Of a DNA stretch of 64,000 bases, positions 41,877 to 50,819 are shown in pieces. The notes beneath the pieces are model-generated. The model searched no databases. It was not told the DNA's origin and saw only the letters and a program-made list of their open reading frames with translations. A program made the position numbers and the translations under genes. Source of the DNA: Paenibacillus taichungensis (GTDB taxonomy: Bacteria; Bacillota; Bacilli; Paenibacillales; Paenibacillaceae); NCBI RefSeq assembly GCF_013359905.1, contig NZ_JABMCC010000118.1:310001-374000 (forward strand), read 5' to 3'. Every line of letters begins with the position of its first letter. The stretch's first letter is position 1.

Positions 41877-41900
41877 TGATACCATATATTTATGGTATCA
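41877..41900. promoter_or_regulatory. 10-bp-arm palindrome upstream of the coiled-coil gene
   Basis: TGATACCATA-TATT-TATGGTATCA is perfect and sits 43 bp before the start codon at 41834, overlapping the expected promoter. It is a candidate operator of an unknown regulator. Confidence 0.5.
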
Positions 41901-41934
41901 GTTTCGTTTGCAAGTTCGTTCACATGAGCCTGTC

Positions 41935-41974
41935 AAAGAAAGCTCCGTAGCATTGTGCCAACAGAGCTTTCTTA
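41935..41974 (-). terminator. Intrinsic terminator of the BNR-repeat gene
   Basis: AAGAAAGCTC / GAGCTTTCTT, 10-bp stem with an 18-nt loop, followed by TGACAGG; the U-tract is inside the stem end. Confidence 0.65.
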
Positions 41975-42016
41975 CCGTTGTTTATTTGAAATATTCTCAT
42001 CATAACTTGGAATTCA

Positions 42017-43249
42017 TCAACTTCCAAAATAAACGTCCAATTTTCCAGTGGGCGGTGTGGTTGCCATCCAAACTGCTGCCAAATTATCGGGAGCATACGT
42101 TGTAGCGGTGATATAATCACCAATTAATACTGTAGGTGTAGAGGAATTGCCATTAGGATTAAATGAAGTCGTCGTGAGTCTGCGATTTGCGAAGGTTGCT
42201 CCTCCGTCAAACGATTCAGCCACAAACACATCTAAAAGAAACCCGTCAATTTGATTGGAATAATAAATAACCCTTACAGTTCCTGTGAATGGCGATACGG
42301 TGATGGAGGGGAAGAAATTTTGTGACCCAGCAGGTGCTCCGGTAATGCTAACGGGATCTGACCATAGAAGCCCATCCGGTGAACTGCATAGAAAAATGTC
42401 GGTGTATCCATTCCGCGCATCATTCCAGGTTGCATAGACCGTCCCACTAAAGGTTCCATTGGATATGTCAGCTCCCAAGCCCAGGTTCGTCTGAACTCGA
42501 AAAGCATAATTCGTGACAGGTAAGGGAGATGGTGCAGGCACAACAGAAGCGATCAACGTGGATTGTTGTTGAATAGGTGGCTGAAACGTAGCCCCTCCAT
42601 CGTACGAGATGCGAAGTAAAGCGTACGGACTGTCCGGACCCGTAGTAATATATCCTGCATATACCTCACCTGTAAAACCTATAGCTATAGCACTTCTATC
42701 ATGAAAACCTCTCGGGCTTGAAATTCGGCTTGGAGTCTGCCACGTTGTACCCTGATCTAATGATCTCTGCAAAAAAATGGACGATGCCAAGGTAGCGAGA
42801 GGTGTGTACCCCACATACGCGTTGCCCCGATAAGGACTTCCAGGTGTTCGATCCACTGCAATATACGGTTCATCATTATGAACGATAAGACCATATCCCC
42901 TGTTCACAAACACGGGAGGAGTCCAAGTCACCCCATCATCTAGGGACGTGTAACTAATAATTGTACCGTCATTATCACCGTTAAATATATGGACTGTCAC
43001 TATGAACGTACTCGGAAATGTGTAATCAATGGTTGGTGCTTCGGCGCCAGCATATCCGGCAGGTTGCTGCAAAATTGTCGTTGTCCATGTCTGCCCAGTA
43101 TCAATTGAACGGTAAAACCCAATGAGCGTAGGGCCTGTACTTGTATCTACTGCAACCGCACACATGATATTGGGAAGCAATTCGTTGGTAGCAATAGAAG
43201 GTTCGAACTGATTTCCACCAAGTGCTCCTGTAATATTTACAACGGGCAA
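42017..43249 (-). CDS. BNR/Asp-box repeat (sialidase-like propeller) protein
   Basis: The 410-aa product contains repeated Asp boxes (SIDTGQTW, SLDDGVTW, SLDQGTTW, SYDGGATF, SFDGGATF), predicting a six-bladed propeller. The sialidase active-site set (FRIP arginine triad) is not evident, and there is no signal peptide, so it is probably not an exosialidase but a structural or binding protein, perhaps on the spore surface. The start is a TTG 7 nt after GGAGG. It begins 24 bp after the stop of the upstream gene. Confidence 0.78.
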   Translation of the reverse strand: MPVVNITGALGGNQFEPSIATNELLPNIMCAVAVDTSTGPTLIGFYRSIDTGQTWTTTILQQPAGYAGAEAPTIDYTFPSTFIVTVHIFNGDNDGTIISYTSLDDGVTWTPPVFVNRGYGLIVHNDEPYIAVDRTPGSPYRGNAYVGYTPLATLASSIFLQRSLDQGTTWQTPSRISSPRGFHDRSAIAIGFTGEVYAGYITTGPDSPYALLRISYDGGATFQPPIQQQSTLIASVVPAPSPLPVTNYAFRVQTNLGLGADISNGTFSGTVYATWNDARNGYTDIFLCSSPDGLLWSDPVSITGAPAGSQNFFPSITVSPFTGTVRVIYYSNQIDGFLLDVFVAESFDGGATFANRRLTTTSFNPNGNSSTPTVLIGDYITATTYAPDNLAAVWMATTPPTGKLDVYFGS

Positions 43250-43272
43250 ACCACTCACCTCCAATTCGTAAG

Positions 43273-43650
43273 TTAAGGAATATTCGTAAATCGGTCAACC
43301 CATATCATTTCAGACTGTAAAACGCGTTGAATAATCTCACCCATAGAATCAATGCCGTACACATGAATGATCGTACTCGTAGCACTAAAGTAGTCCGCTT
43401 GGACTTCATAAAAAGCTGCACCATTCAGCGCATAAATCAAGGTCCGAGAAGCTTGGGGTCCTAATTGAAATAAATCGTGCCCAATTGGAATTCTGGCATT
43501 CTGAGTAGTGTCCCACTTAAACGCTTCAATCTCGATATTCACAGGAATATTAAGTGAATCATTTAAACAAGTTACAAGAATCTGAGTAGCCATACTTGCA
43601 CCTGTTGGTGAATTGTAAATCAATCCTGTAGAGTTTGGCAATCGAACCAT
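43273..43650 (-). CDS. Probable spore-surface protein, first gene of a cluster
   Basis: The 125-aa product is beta-rich (ATQILVTCLNDSLNIPVNIEIEAF, cut at its core, then LGPQASRTLIYALNGAAFYEVQ). It resembles small Paenibacillus proteins found near exosporium genes. GAGGAGGG sits very close to the ATG. Co-transcription with the BNR gene is likely. No catalytic motif is visible. Confidence 0.6.
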   Translation of the reverse strand: MVRLPNSTGLIYNSPTGASMATQILVTCLNDSLNIPVNIEIEAFKWDTTQNARIPIGHDLFQLGPQASRTLIYALNGAAFYEVQADYFSATSTIIHVYGIDSMGEIIQRVLQSEMIWVDRFTNIP

Positions 43651-43850
43651 CCCTCCTCTTTGAACCGCAAATTAACTACACTATTTGTACGCGCCTATCA
43701 TTTAAAGTAGTACCGGTTCTTTGTTAAAGGAGAACACAACAAAAAAGCCTTGATAAAACAGCAAAGAATGATGATGATGATCACCATCGGGCTTTTGCAG
43801 GCTTGTTCCAGGCTCAGTTAGTATTTATTTTGAGTTTGTAACAATAGAAA

Positions 43851-43877
43851 AAAACCCTTGCTACGCAAGGGTTTTGA
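43851..43877 (-). terminator. Intrinsic terminator of the tRNA pair
   Basis: AAACCCTTGC-GTA-GCAAGGGTTT followed by TTTTC on the minus strand. A longer weak AAGCC/GGGCTT hairpin follows at 43741-43796. Confidence 0.87.
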
Positions 43878-43882
43878 GAGAA

Positions 43883-43956
43883 TGGGCCCTACAGGACTCG
43901 AACCTGTGACCAATCGGTTATGAGCCGACCGCTCTAACCAACTGAGCTAAGGGCCC
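43883..43956 (-). tRNA. tRNA-Ile (anticodon CAT, lysidine type)
   Basis: Cloverleaf: acceptor GGGCCCT/AGGGCCC plus A, D-arm TAGCTCAGTTGGTTAGAGC, anticodon loop CTCATAA and T-arm GTTCGAG. The body matches the B. subtilis Ile2 (CAT) tRNA better than elongator Met, so C34 is probably modified to lysidine. Confidence 0.82.
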
Positions 43957-44012
43957 TGAACAAAAATGTATAACGTTCAGATGATGGCTGTGAATCATCC
44001 AGTAAAACTAAA

Positions 44013-44086
<74 letters not shown>

Positions 44087-44158
44087 TCAGTAAGAAATAT
44101 TAAAACAGCGACTTAATTAATATACACCATACCCACCCATTAAGTCAAGGGGTAATGT

Positions 44159-44323
44159 TTAGGGGATAAAGCGCACGCCATATCTTCCCTTTTTTGAACG
44201 ATATACTTCCACTTCAGCCGGCTCGTTATGGCCATAAATCCACCCATCCTGCTCCATCCGTTTTGCAAGACACCCTGCCTGAAATTTGGTTGCATACAAT
44301 TTGCTGAAATATACCCAGTGCAT
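44159..44323 (-). CDS. 54-aa conserved protein of unknown function
   Basis: An ATG at 44323 preceded by GAAAGGA opens a 54-codon frame: MHWVYFSKLYATKFQAGCLAKRM, shown here only as start, then EQDGWIYGHNEPAEVEVYRSKK and ending GRYGVRFIP. Composition is protein-like (aromatic, charged, no long Ser/Thr runs). A longer overlapping frame on the same strand has poorer composition and no ribosome binding site. I recall similar short proteins in Paenibacillus; function unknown. Confidence 0.65.
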   Translation of the reverse strand: MHWVYFSKLYATKFQAGCLAKRMEQDGWIYGHNEPAEVEVYRSKKGRYGVRFIP

Positions 44324-44385
44324 TCCACTCGTCCTTTCTTGAAGTCATCATTTATCCCTGCTTTTGTAGAATACCCCAATTCCAT

Positions 44386-44421
44386 AAAAATAGCCGCCGA
44401 AGATATAAATCTCCAGCGGCT
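44386..44421 (-). terminator. Intrinsic terminator of the MacAB-like operon
   Basis: AGCCGCTGGAGAT / ATCTTCGGCGGCT with two mismatches, followed by ATTTTTATGG on the minus strand. Confidence 0.8.
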
Positions 44422-44455
44422 GCATCTATGATTTTATTACAAGATCATCTAACTT

Positions 44456-45910
44456 TTATTGAAACGTGGCTTTAGGGTTCTTTTTCAATTTCTCCAGCAT
44501 CTCGTTCCCTTTGGCTGCCCATTCACCAAGCGCTTCTTTTGGTGTTTTTTTGTTCGCAAGAACTTGATTGAAGTATTCCATACCCTTATCACTTACTTGC
44601 CACAGGTTCGGCATTTTTTGATACATTTTATCCAAGTTCGTATTAGTCGGAGGTACAGGTTTCAATGTATAGAATGCCTGAATGTTGTAATCCAAACCAT
44701 CCTTCGGTTTAATGAAGCTTTTCCGAGAAACCATCTCGTAACTGCTGCGCGCTTTGATCTTCGCCCAATCTTCACTGTTCATATACTTGATCAATTCCCA
44801 CGCATCATCAGGGTTCTGAGCTGAACTATTAATGGCCATAAGGTTGCTCAGATAAATATTGCCTCCAATTTCAGGAGCCTCCGGATGCACTGGAGGAGTG
44901 ACAACATCCCAGTCTACCTTCGTAAAACCTTTCATTTTATCCGCATTTTTATTGGCATCAATCAATTGATTAATGTAACTGTAATCTCCAATCACCATGG
45001 CTGTTTTGCTACTCAGGAACAGATCACCCTGAAGCGGATTATAACGTCCACTCTCATCCTGATTATCCTGCGGTTCGTCTCCTTTAGGGATGACTTTATC
45101 TAAGGCGAGTTTGCTTATCGTGCTCCATACTTTCTCCCACTGAGGAGAATCTACAGTCATTTTCTCCGCTTTGTCATCAAAAATTTTCAGCTGCAAAGAG
45201 TTATAATACTGCGACATCGTATAGTATGGAGAACCGCCTTGATAGGTACTGAAAGAGAAACCAAATACATGGTCTTTTCCTTCACCTTTGGTAAGGCGTG
45301 TACCCAAGTTGAAAATATCATCCCAAGTCATGTTATCCGTTGGAGGCTCAACGCCTGCTTTTTCAAACATACCCTTGTTATAGAACAAAGCTGAAGAGGA
45401 AAACGTTGGCGTCAAAGCGTAGATGCTCTGATCTCCCAAATCCTTGATTCCTTCGAGAACACTTGGCACAATATCCGTAGTATCAAACTTGTCTTCCTGC
45501 ATCAGTGGGTCCAGTTGTTTCACCATGTTTTCCTGAATTAACGACTTGACTGTCGCCGTATCAGCCACGATGACGTCTACCGGGTTATCTCCTGTCATAA
45601 TCTTCTTCAAGCTTTCCATCGTATCCGGAATGTCCTGCTGTTCTTCCTGGTTACCATACCCATACATGCTGCCCTGATCTACCGCTGGTACAACTTCAAT
45701 CGTTATATTTGGATGTGTCAGTTCAAAAGCATCGGTAAACTGCTGACGGAAATAACTGTCATCCTGCCCCCCCCATAACGTCGCTACACGCAGTACACGC
45801 TGCTCGTTATCCTTGGACTCACTCGCTGTACAACCCGCAAGCAGCGGCAAAGCCAGACTGGCTGTAGCCAGCACGGCTAGCACCCGTTTTCCCCAAAACC
45901 TGTTCTTCAT
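44456..45910 (-). CDS. Extracellular solute-binding lipoprotein (family 1, sugar type)
   Basis: The 484-aa product has a lipoprotein signal (LPLLAGC, Cys27) and the family 1 fold: VLRVATLWGG, an inner YNKGMFEKAGVEPPTDNMTWDDI block (quoted only for position near 195-217) and a C-terminal helical part. Such proteins usually feed carbohydrate importers, yet here it is the last gene of an operon for a MacAB-like system. No importer permeases are adjacent. It could be a sensor or scavenger for the compound moved by that system. Confidence 0.85.
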   Translation of the reverse strand: MKNRFWGKRVLAVLATASLALPLLAGCTASESKDNEQRVLRVATLWGGQDDSYFRQQFTDAFELTHPNITIEVVPAVDQGSMYGYGNQEEQQDIPDTMESLKKIMTGDNPVDVIVADTATVKSLIQENMVKQLDPLMQEDKFDTTDIVPSVLEGIKDLGDQSIYALTPTFSSSALFYNKGMFEKAGVEPPTDNMTWDDIFNLGTRLTKGEGKDHVFGFSFSTYQGGSPYYTMSQYYNSLQLKIFDDKAEKMTVDSPQWEKVWSTISKLALDKVIPKGDEPQDNQDESGRYNPLQGDLFLSSKTAMVIGDYSYINQLIDANKNADKMKGFTKVDWDVVTPPVHPEAPEIGGNIYLSNLMAINSSAQNPDDAWELIKYMNSEDWAKIKARSSYEMVSRKSFIKPKDGLDYNIQAFYTLKPVPPTNTNLDKMYQKMPNLWQVSDKGMEYFNQVLANKKTPKEALGEWAAKGNEMLEKLKKNPKATFQ

Positions 45911-45931
45911 CTCCCAATTCCCCCTCTAAAA

Positions 45932-46795
45932 TTATCTTGGCGGTGTAATGACAATACGTTCACCGTCAAATTCCAATGTGGCACGATTATCAATGGACAG
46001 CGCCTCCAGATACTCCTTGGGCACCTGAAGACGTCCCGCCCGGTCAATAATGACAAAAGCTTCATGAATATCCGGGGCTCCAGCCTCCGATAAGCCATGT
46101 TCGTCATCCAGATTCGGATTGCGTTTCACAAACTCGGTGCTAGTCAAACCGTCCCGAATCGCCACGATGCGGTCCACCTTACCAGCAAGGGTTAGATCAT
46201 GAGTAACAATTACAATCGTGACCCCGAGCTCCTTGTTCATTTTGCGAAAAATGCCCATGATGGTATCACATGTCTCTGAATCCACCGAACCTGTTGGCTC
46301 ATCGGCAAGCAGCAGCTTGGGGCGATTCGATAGCGAGATGGCAATTGCCACCCGCTGCTGCTCCCCACCGGATAATTGATGCAGCTTGTTGTGCATGCGA
46401 TCCTTCAGTCCAACCCACTCCAGCAGCTGCATGGCATAGGCGCGATCTCTCTTGCCTCCCAAAATCATGGGCGTTTCCACGTTTTCCAGTGCTGTAAGGT
46501 ATGGCAGCAGGTTACGGCCGTTATTTTGCCAAATGAACCCTACGGTGTGACGTTTGTACTCCACCAATTGGGCATCTGTCATTTTCAGCAAATCCCAATC
46601 CCCGACAACGGCTGTACCAGCTGTTGGACGATCAAGTCCACCCAGAATGTTGAGCAATGTGGATTTACCACTACCACTGTTACCGATAATGGCCATCATT
46701 TCACCTTGATTGACAGTCAGATTGAGACCTTGAAGGGCAACGACTTCCACATCGCTGGATTTAAAAATTTTGACAAGTCCTTCGCATTGGATCAC
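45932..46795 (-). CDS. MacB/LolD-type ABC ATPase with C-terminal AbrB-like domain
   Basis: The 287-aa protein has a full nucleotide-binding domain: Walker A GNSGSGKST (38-46), Q-loop Q90, signature LSGGEQQ (141-147), Walker B LLLADE (161-166) and H199. After about residue 245 comes AFVIIDRAGRLQVPKEYLEAL and then FDGERIVITPP, which fits the SpoVT/AbrB swapped-hairpin domain, usually DNA-binding. Such a fusion is unusual for an ABC ATPase. The GTG at 46795 follows GGAGAGGT, 2 bp after the permease stop. It should energise the FtsX permease encoded just upstream. Confidence 0.88.
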   Translation of the reverse strand: MIQCEGLVKIFKSSDVEVVALQGLNLTVNQGEMMAIIGNSGSGKSTLLNILGGLDRPTAGTAVVGDWDLLKMTDAQLVEYKRHTVGFIWQNNGRNLLPYLTALENVETPMILGGKRDRAYAMQLLEWVGLKDRMHNKLHQLSGGEQQRVAIAISLSNRPKLLLADEPTGSVDSETCDTIMGIFRKMNKELGVTIVIVTHDLTLAGKVDRIVAIRDGLTSTEFVKRNPNLDDEHGLSEAGAPDIHEAFVIIDRAGRLQVPKEYLEALSIDNRATLEFDGERIVITPPR

Positions 46796-46797
46796 GT

Positions 46798-49704
46798 TTA
46801 CCTCTCCTCTCCCATTTTGACTGCCTGGTGAACACGCAGCCTGCGGATTTGCCACAGCAGCATCGTTGCTCCAATGATCAGCATGACCACGGTCACGCCG
46901 TACAGTTGCAACATATCTTTCTCTTCAAATACAATTCGGAACGGAGGTACCTGTGCGGACACATTATCTGTCGTTTGCAGGAAGGGCAGGAACAGACGGC
47001 TGGATACCTGACCAATGCCAATACCAAGAATGATGGACAGACCTGCCGTGAACACCTGCTCCAGCAGCAACATACCGCTCAATTGCGCCCTGGATAACCC
47101 CATCGCCCGCAGGACACCGAACTGTACTACACGCCCGGATAGATTGAAGAACCAGTACAGAATGTATCCGATTAGGGAAATAATCACCGACACAAGGAAT
47201 CCGAGACTCAATATGCCGAACACTCCACCCCTTGATGGATGTTTGCCCTGGGATACCAGCTCTGTACGCACATCGCGTACAGACGATAACTCAATGCCTT
47301 CAGCTGCAAGTTTCTCCATCAAAGGAGCGACTTTGGCATCCGGCTCCATCTTAAGCCAGACCTCATATGGAATCAGAGGCACCTGATCATAGATGTAATC
47401 CAGATTGGCAATGAAAAACGGCATCTGATCCGGATACTGGGCAGGCCAGTAAGGTATAATGCCAAAGACCACAAATTCAATCGCCTGGCCCTGTACACCA
47501 ATGGAGACGAGGTCTCCGGTTTTGAGCTTGAATTTGTCTGCAAATTTGGAAGAGATCAATACGGCCCCTTCATATTTTCCAAGCAAGTCAAGGTACTTAT
47601 AAGGATGAGCCGGGAACAGATCGTTGCGGAACCACGCCACTTGGGCAAAATCCACATTGTCGATCCCCACCAGCATTCCCTGTCCACCTGATTTGCCAGA
47701 GACAATAATATTGCCTTTCGTTTGCAGCACTCTCGCTGCATGTTCGACACCATTCAGGCTGCGGAACACTTCAAAAGGTGGCTCGGAATAGATCATCTTC
47801 GTGGGTTGTGAAGTACCACCGCCCCCACCTGTTCCACCTCCACCACCGTTACCGCCGCCTCCAGAACCACCACTACCGTTTCCTCCACCCTGTCCACCGC
47901 CTGAACCTCCGTTTTGTCCGGAACCCGTTGGCTTAACCTCAGGTGTGCCTTCCCATACCGTCTGCATAATAACATCCGAACCATAGCGATATAATGTGCG
48001 CTCGGTTGAGTTCAGATCAATGGTACGAGCCGCCGCCGAGTTATACACACCGAGTCCGAGTGTCAATACAAGCAGGATCATCAAGGGATAATAAGAAGAT
48101 GATGAACGCGAAAGTTGCGTCAGTGTCAGATACAGTGGAACCGGGAGAAACTTACGCCCGATCAGCTGTATCAGCTTCAAAATCCACGGGAACAACCGTA
48201 AGAAGAACAGTCCCAGTGCAAAGATCGCGAGTGCCGGTACAAAGAACAGAAACGGCTGCACCTGAAGCTGATCTGTCGTCATTCCGGTCTGGAACGTCAA
48301 CATTTGCCGTTCATAGAACAAGTAGTATCCATATCCTGCGAGCCCCAACAGCGCGATATCCAGGAACCAGCGCTGCCATACCGGCGCACGATCTGTACGT
48401 GCTTGCCGACGCTTAGCCGATACAATCGTGGCCCGCGCATAGGTTACTGCCGGAATGAGCGAGGCTATGATTGCCACTAACACGGCGATAAGGCCAAGCA
48501 GGATGGCTTCCTTTGATATTCCAATTGGAATGGATTTCCGATCCACGAACGACAGGAATCCGCTCGCTGAACCGATGCTTTTCGCCATAAACCATCCAAG
48601 AAACGGGCCGATGACAAGAGCAATCGCTCCCAGGAATATACCTTCAAGCAGATAAAGAGAGAAGATCTGCCGGGCAGAAGCTCCGCGACTGCGAAGAACC
48701 GCGATGTCACTTTCCTGCTTTTGTAGTGACTGTCTAGCATTCATGGCTATAAAATAAAAGACCATCGCAATCATCGGTGCTGCCAATGTGAACAGCATGG
48801 TCTGCAATTGCAGACTCTGACTGCGGAATTGTTTCAGCAGATCCCCGAAGGTGATGTCCACTTTCGTATCCTTCAACCGCTGATACAGATCGATATCCAG
48901 CCTTTCCAGCACAGAGGTCAATCCCGAGAGCTGGCTCGTTTGAATCTCTTTCAGATCAAATGCATAATACCAACGTGAATTCTGAAGAGGGATCCCTTTT
49001 TCCTTTAGCAAAACATTATTAAATACCGATTCATCCACATATAGTCCATTCATCATACCGTCAAATCCCTGTACCCAATACGGGCTGCTAGGATCATCGG
49101 CTTTGAAAGAACCTATAATCTTCACACGCAACGTAATATCGAGACCGCTGTAAATCGGATATTCCAGAACATCTCCGATATGCAGATCGTTACGATACAT
49201 ACCCTCTTCGAGCATAACCGCTTCAATCGTATCGTCCTTGACCTGGTTGCCCGGCTTCACTCCCGCAGAATAATTAACCTGTGCATCCAGGCCTGTCATC
49301 GTACCCAGACTCATGCTGCGGACCCGGCTGGCATCCACTTTCGTCGGGTCTTCCGGGTTCACTTCCGTGCTGCGGATGGAACGGGAGTTCACATACGTAT
49401 GAAAAGGAAATCCGATGTCACGAGGCACATCCTCACGAATATATCGATCCACCTCTTCCAGACCACGTGTGTCTGTCTTCACACCACCAGGTGCCTGGTA
49501 ACTCATGAGCAACGAGCCGGCTGGCAGTCCCTCACTGTTATCCTGCAGCGTCTGGGCCACGACCCGCTTCAGCGCACCATCGGCATACATTGGAATACTA
49601 ACGGTGAACGCTACCGCCACAATCAGTCCGATCAGTGTGCTGAACGTCATCCAGCGAGTGTTCCACATTTTGCGGAACAACAGTCGAAGCAATGGCAGCC
49701 CCAT
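46798..49704 (-). CDS. Large FtsX/MacB-type ABC permease with Gly-rich insert
   Basis: The 968-aa membrane protein has an N-terminal helix (about 18-36), a large extracytoplasmic domain (about 40-295), three helices (about 300-425), two more (450-510), and a second FtsX unit (about 535-960) with a second outer domain. Residues about 594-631 are almost pure Gly/Ser/Asn/Gln, a flexible linker before the second outer domain. MacB has about 650 aa and one FtsX unit, so this is a fused double permease that may work as a monomer. The start overlaps the HlyD stop by one base (TAATG). Confidence 0.88.
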   Translation of the reverse strand: MGLPLLRLLFRKMWNTRWMTFSTLIGLIVAVAFTVSIPMYADGALKRVVAQTLQDNSEGLPAGSLLMSYQAPGGVKTDTRGLEEVDRYIREDVPRDIGFPFHTYVNSRSIRSTEVNPEDPTKVDASRVRSMSLGTMTGLDAQVNYSAGVKPGNQVKDDTIEAVMLEEGMYRNDLHIGDVLEYPIYSGLDITLRVKIIGSFKADDPSSPYWVQGFDGMMNGLYVDESVFNNVLLKEKGIPLQNSRWYYAFDLKEIQTSQLSGLTSVLERLDIDLYQRLKDTKVDITFGDLLKQFRSQSLQLQTMLFTLAAPMIAMVFYFIAMNARQSLQKQESDIAVLRSRGASARQIFSLYLLEGIFLGAIALVIGPFLGWFMAKSIGSASGFLSFVDRKSIPIGISKEAILLGLIAVLVAIIASLIPAVTYARATIVSAKRRQARTDRAPVWQRWFLDIALLGLAGYGYYLFYERQMLTFQTGMTTDQLQVQPFLFFVPALAIFALGLFFLRLFPWILKLIQLIGRKFLPVPLYLTLTQLSRSSSSYYPLMILLVLTLGLGVYNSAAARTIDLNSTERTLYRYGSDVIMQTVWEGTPEVKPTGSGQNGGSGGGQGGGNGSGGSGGGGNGGGGGTGGGGGTSQPTKMIYSEPPFEVFRSLNGVEHAARVLQTKGNIIVSGKSGGQGMLVGIDNVDFAQVAWFRNDLFPAHPYKYLDLLGKYEGAVLISSKFADKFKLKTGDLVSIGVQGQAIEFVVFGIIPYWPAQYPDQMPFFIANLDYIYDQVPLIPYEVWLKMEPDAKVAPLMEKLAAEGIELSSVRDVRTELVSQGKHPSRGGVFGILSLGFLVSVIISLIGYILYWFFNLSGRVVQFGVLRAMGLSRAQLSGMLLLEQVFTAGLSIILGIGIGQVSSRLFLPFLQTTDNVSAQVPPFRIVFEEKDMLQLYGVTVVMLIIGATMLLWQIRRLRVHQAVKMGEER

Positions 49705-50819
49705 TAGCGGCCCACTACTTTCTGTCCAACGGTCAGACCTTTCAGAATCTCCACATCCGTGGATGTCTGCTGCCCGACTTCTACGTCCACTTCACGCTTG
49801 CTTCCATCACTCTCCACCACTTGCACGTACGTTCTTGAACCGATGGAGCGCAGAGCGGATACAGGAATGACAATCGCGTTCTCTGTACGCTGCGTGACAA
49901 TTGACACCGTTAGAGGTGTACCGCGTTCAACACCCTTCGGCATTTTCGCCAGTGAGACGATCACATATTGATCCAGGCTTTCTTTTGCTGGAGGCGTTCC
50001 GCCTTCCCCTGAACCTCCGCCGGTACCACTTCCACTTCCCGATGCTTGGGCAACAGGCATCACTTTGACTTTGCCAGCCACTTTGCCTGCGCCATTAATG
50101 TCCACATCCGCCTTCATGCCAGCCGAGAACTTTTCCAGATCTTCCTTGGCAAACGTAGCTGCGACAACCAGGTTGGATGTATCTGCTATGGTCGCAATCG
50201 GGTCATAAGCTTTGACAGCCGCGCCCTTCTCCACCTGTACAGCAATGATTGTTCCACCGAATGGAGCGGTCAAAGTGGCTTTACCCAACTGATCCTCCAG
50301 ATCGGCGAGTTCCTGACGTAGCTCTTCAAAGGCAATCGTGGACTCTTCGAACTCTACCGGGTCCATCTCATCCCGTTTGCGAAGTGTTTCCTTCATTTGC
50401 ACTTCCGATTTGCGAATCTGAAGGTTTTTGGCCCGGATTTCCTTCTCCACACTCTCTACATCAAGAACAGCGAGAAGTTGACCTTTTTTCACTTTATCCC
50501 CTGGTTTTACATTCAACTCTTTGATATGCATACCGTCCAGCGTAAAATACACCTTTTCCTCCCGCTGGCTCATCATCTTGCCGCTTCCGCTTACTTTCTT
50601 CTCCAGCGTCTCCGTCCGAACTTCATATTCCGGCTTCTTGGAGATCGTTGGCGGTGTAATCGGCGGAAGTACTTCTTCCTCTGTCTCAGCCGGCAGCAAA
50701 GAGCAGCCGGACATCGTTGCAGCCACTATCGCACTAAGCACAATAAGCGCTGCGCGTTTCCCCCTCTTCGGAGCGGCCCCTTTACTTGATAAATCTGCCG
50801 TCCGCCATTTCATAAACAT
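49704..50819 (-). CDS. HlyD/MacA-like periplasmic adaptor lipoprotein
   Basis: The 371-aa product has a basic start (KWRTADLSSKG), a hydrophobic segment ending in ATMSGC (lipobox) and then the MacA/HlyD plan: a lipoyl half (VKPGDKVKKGQLLAVLDVE), a helical hairpin (about 135-185), the second lipoyl half (LTAPFGGTIIAVQVEKGAAV) and a beta-barrel with a Gly/Ser-rich insert (SGSGSGTGGGSGEGG). It couples to the FtsX permease and binds the substrate outside. Start at 50819 after GGAGG, overlapping the end of the ATPase gene by 38 bp. Confidence 0.88.
   Translation of the reverse strand: MFMKWRTADLSSKGAAPKRGKRAALIVLSAIVAATMSGCSLLPAETEEEVLPPITPPTISKKPEYEVRTETLEKKVSGSGKMMSQREEKVYFTLDGMHIKELNVKPGDKVKKGQLLAVLDVESVEKEIRAKNLQIRKSEVQMKETLRKRDEMDPVEFEESTIAFEELRQELADLEDQLGKATLTAPFGGTIIAVQVEKGAAVKAYDPIATIADTSNLVVAATFAKEDLEKFSAGMKADVDINGAGKVAGKVKVMPVAQASGSGSGTGGGSGEGGTPPAKESLDQYVIVSLAKMPKGVERGTPLTVSIVTQRTENAIVIPVSALRSIGSRTYVQVVESDGSKREVDVEVGQQTSTDVEILKGLTVGQKVVGR

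Noticed and set aside
42017..43249. Active exosialidase
   Set aside because: Only the Asp boxes are present; the arginine triad and a signal peptide are not seen, so a propeller without assigned activity is called.
44140..44385. 81-aa minus-strand frame
   Set aside because: It overlaps the better-supported 54-aa gene in another frame and has no ribosome binding site.
47801..47986. Proline-rich plus-strand frame
   Set aside because: It is the complement of the Gly-rich linker in the FtsX permease, not a gene.
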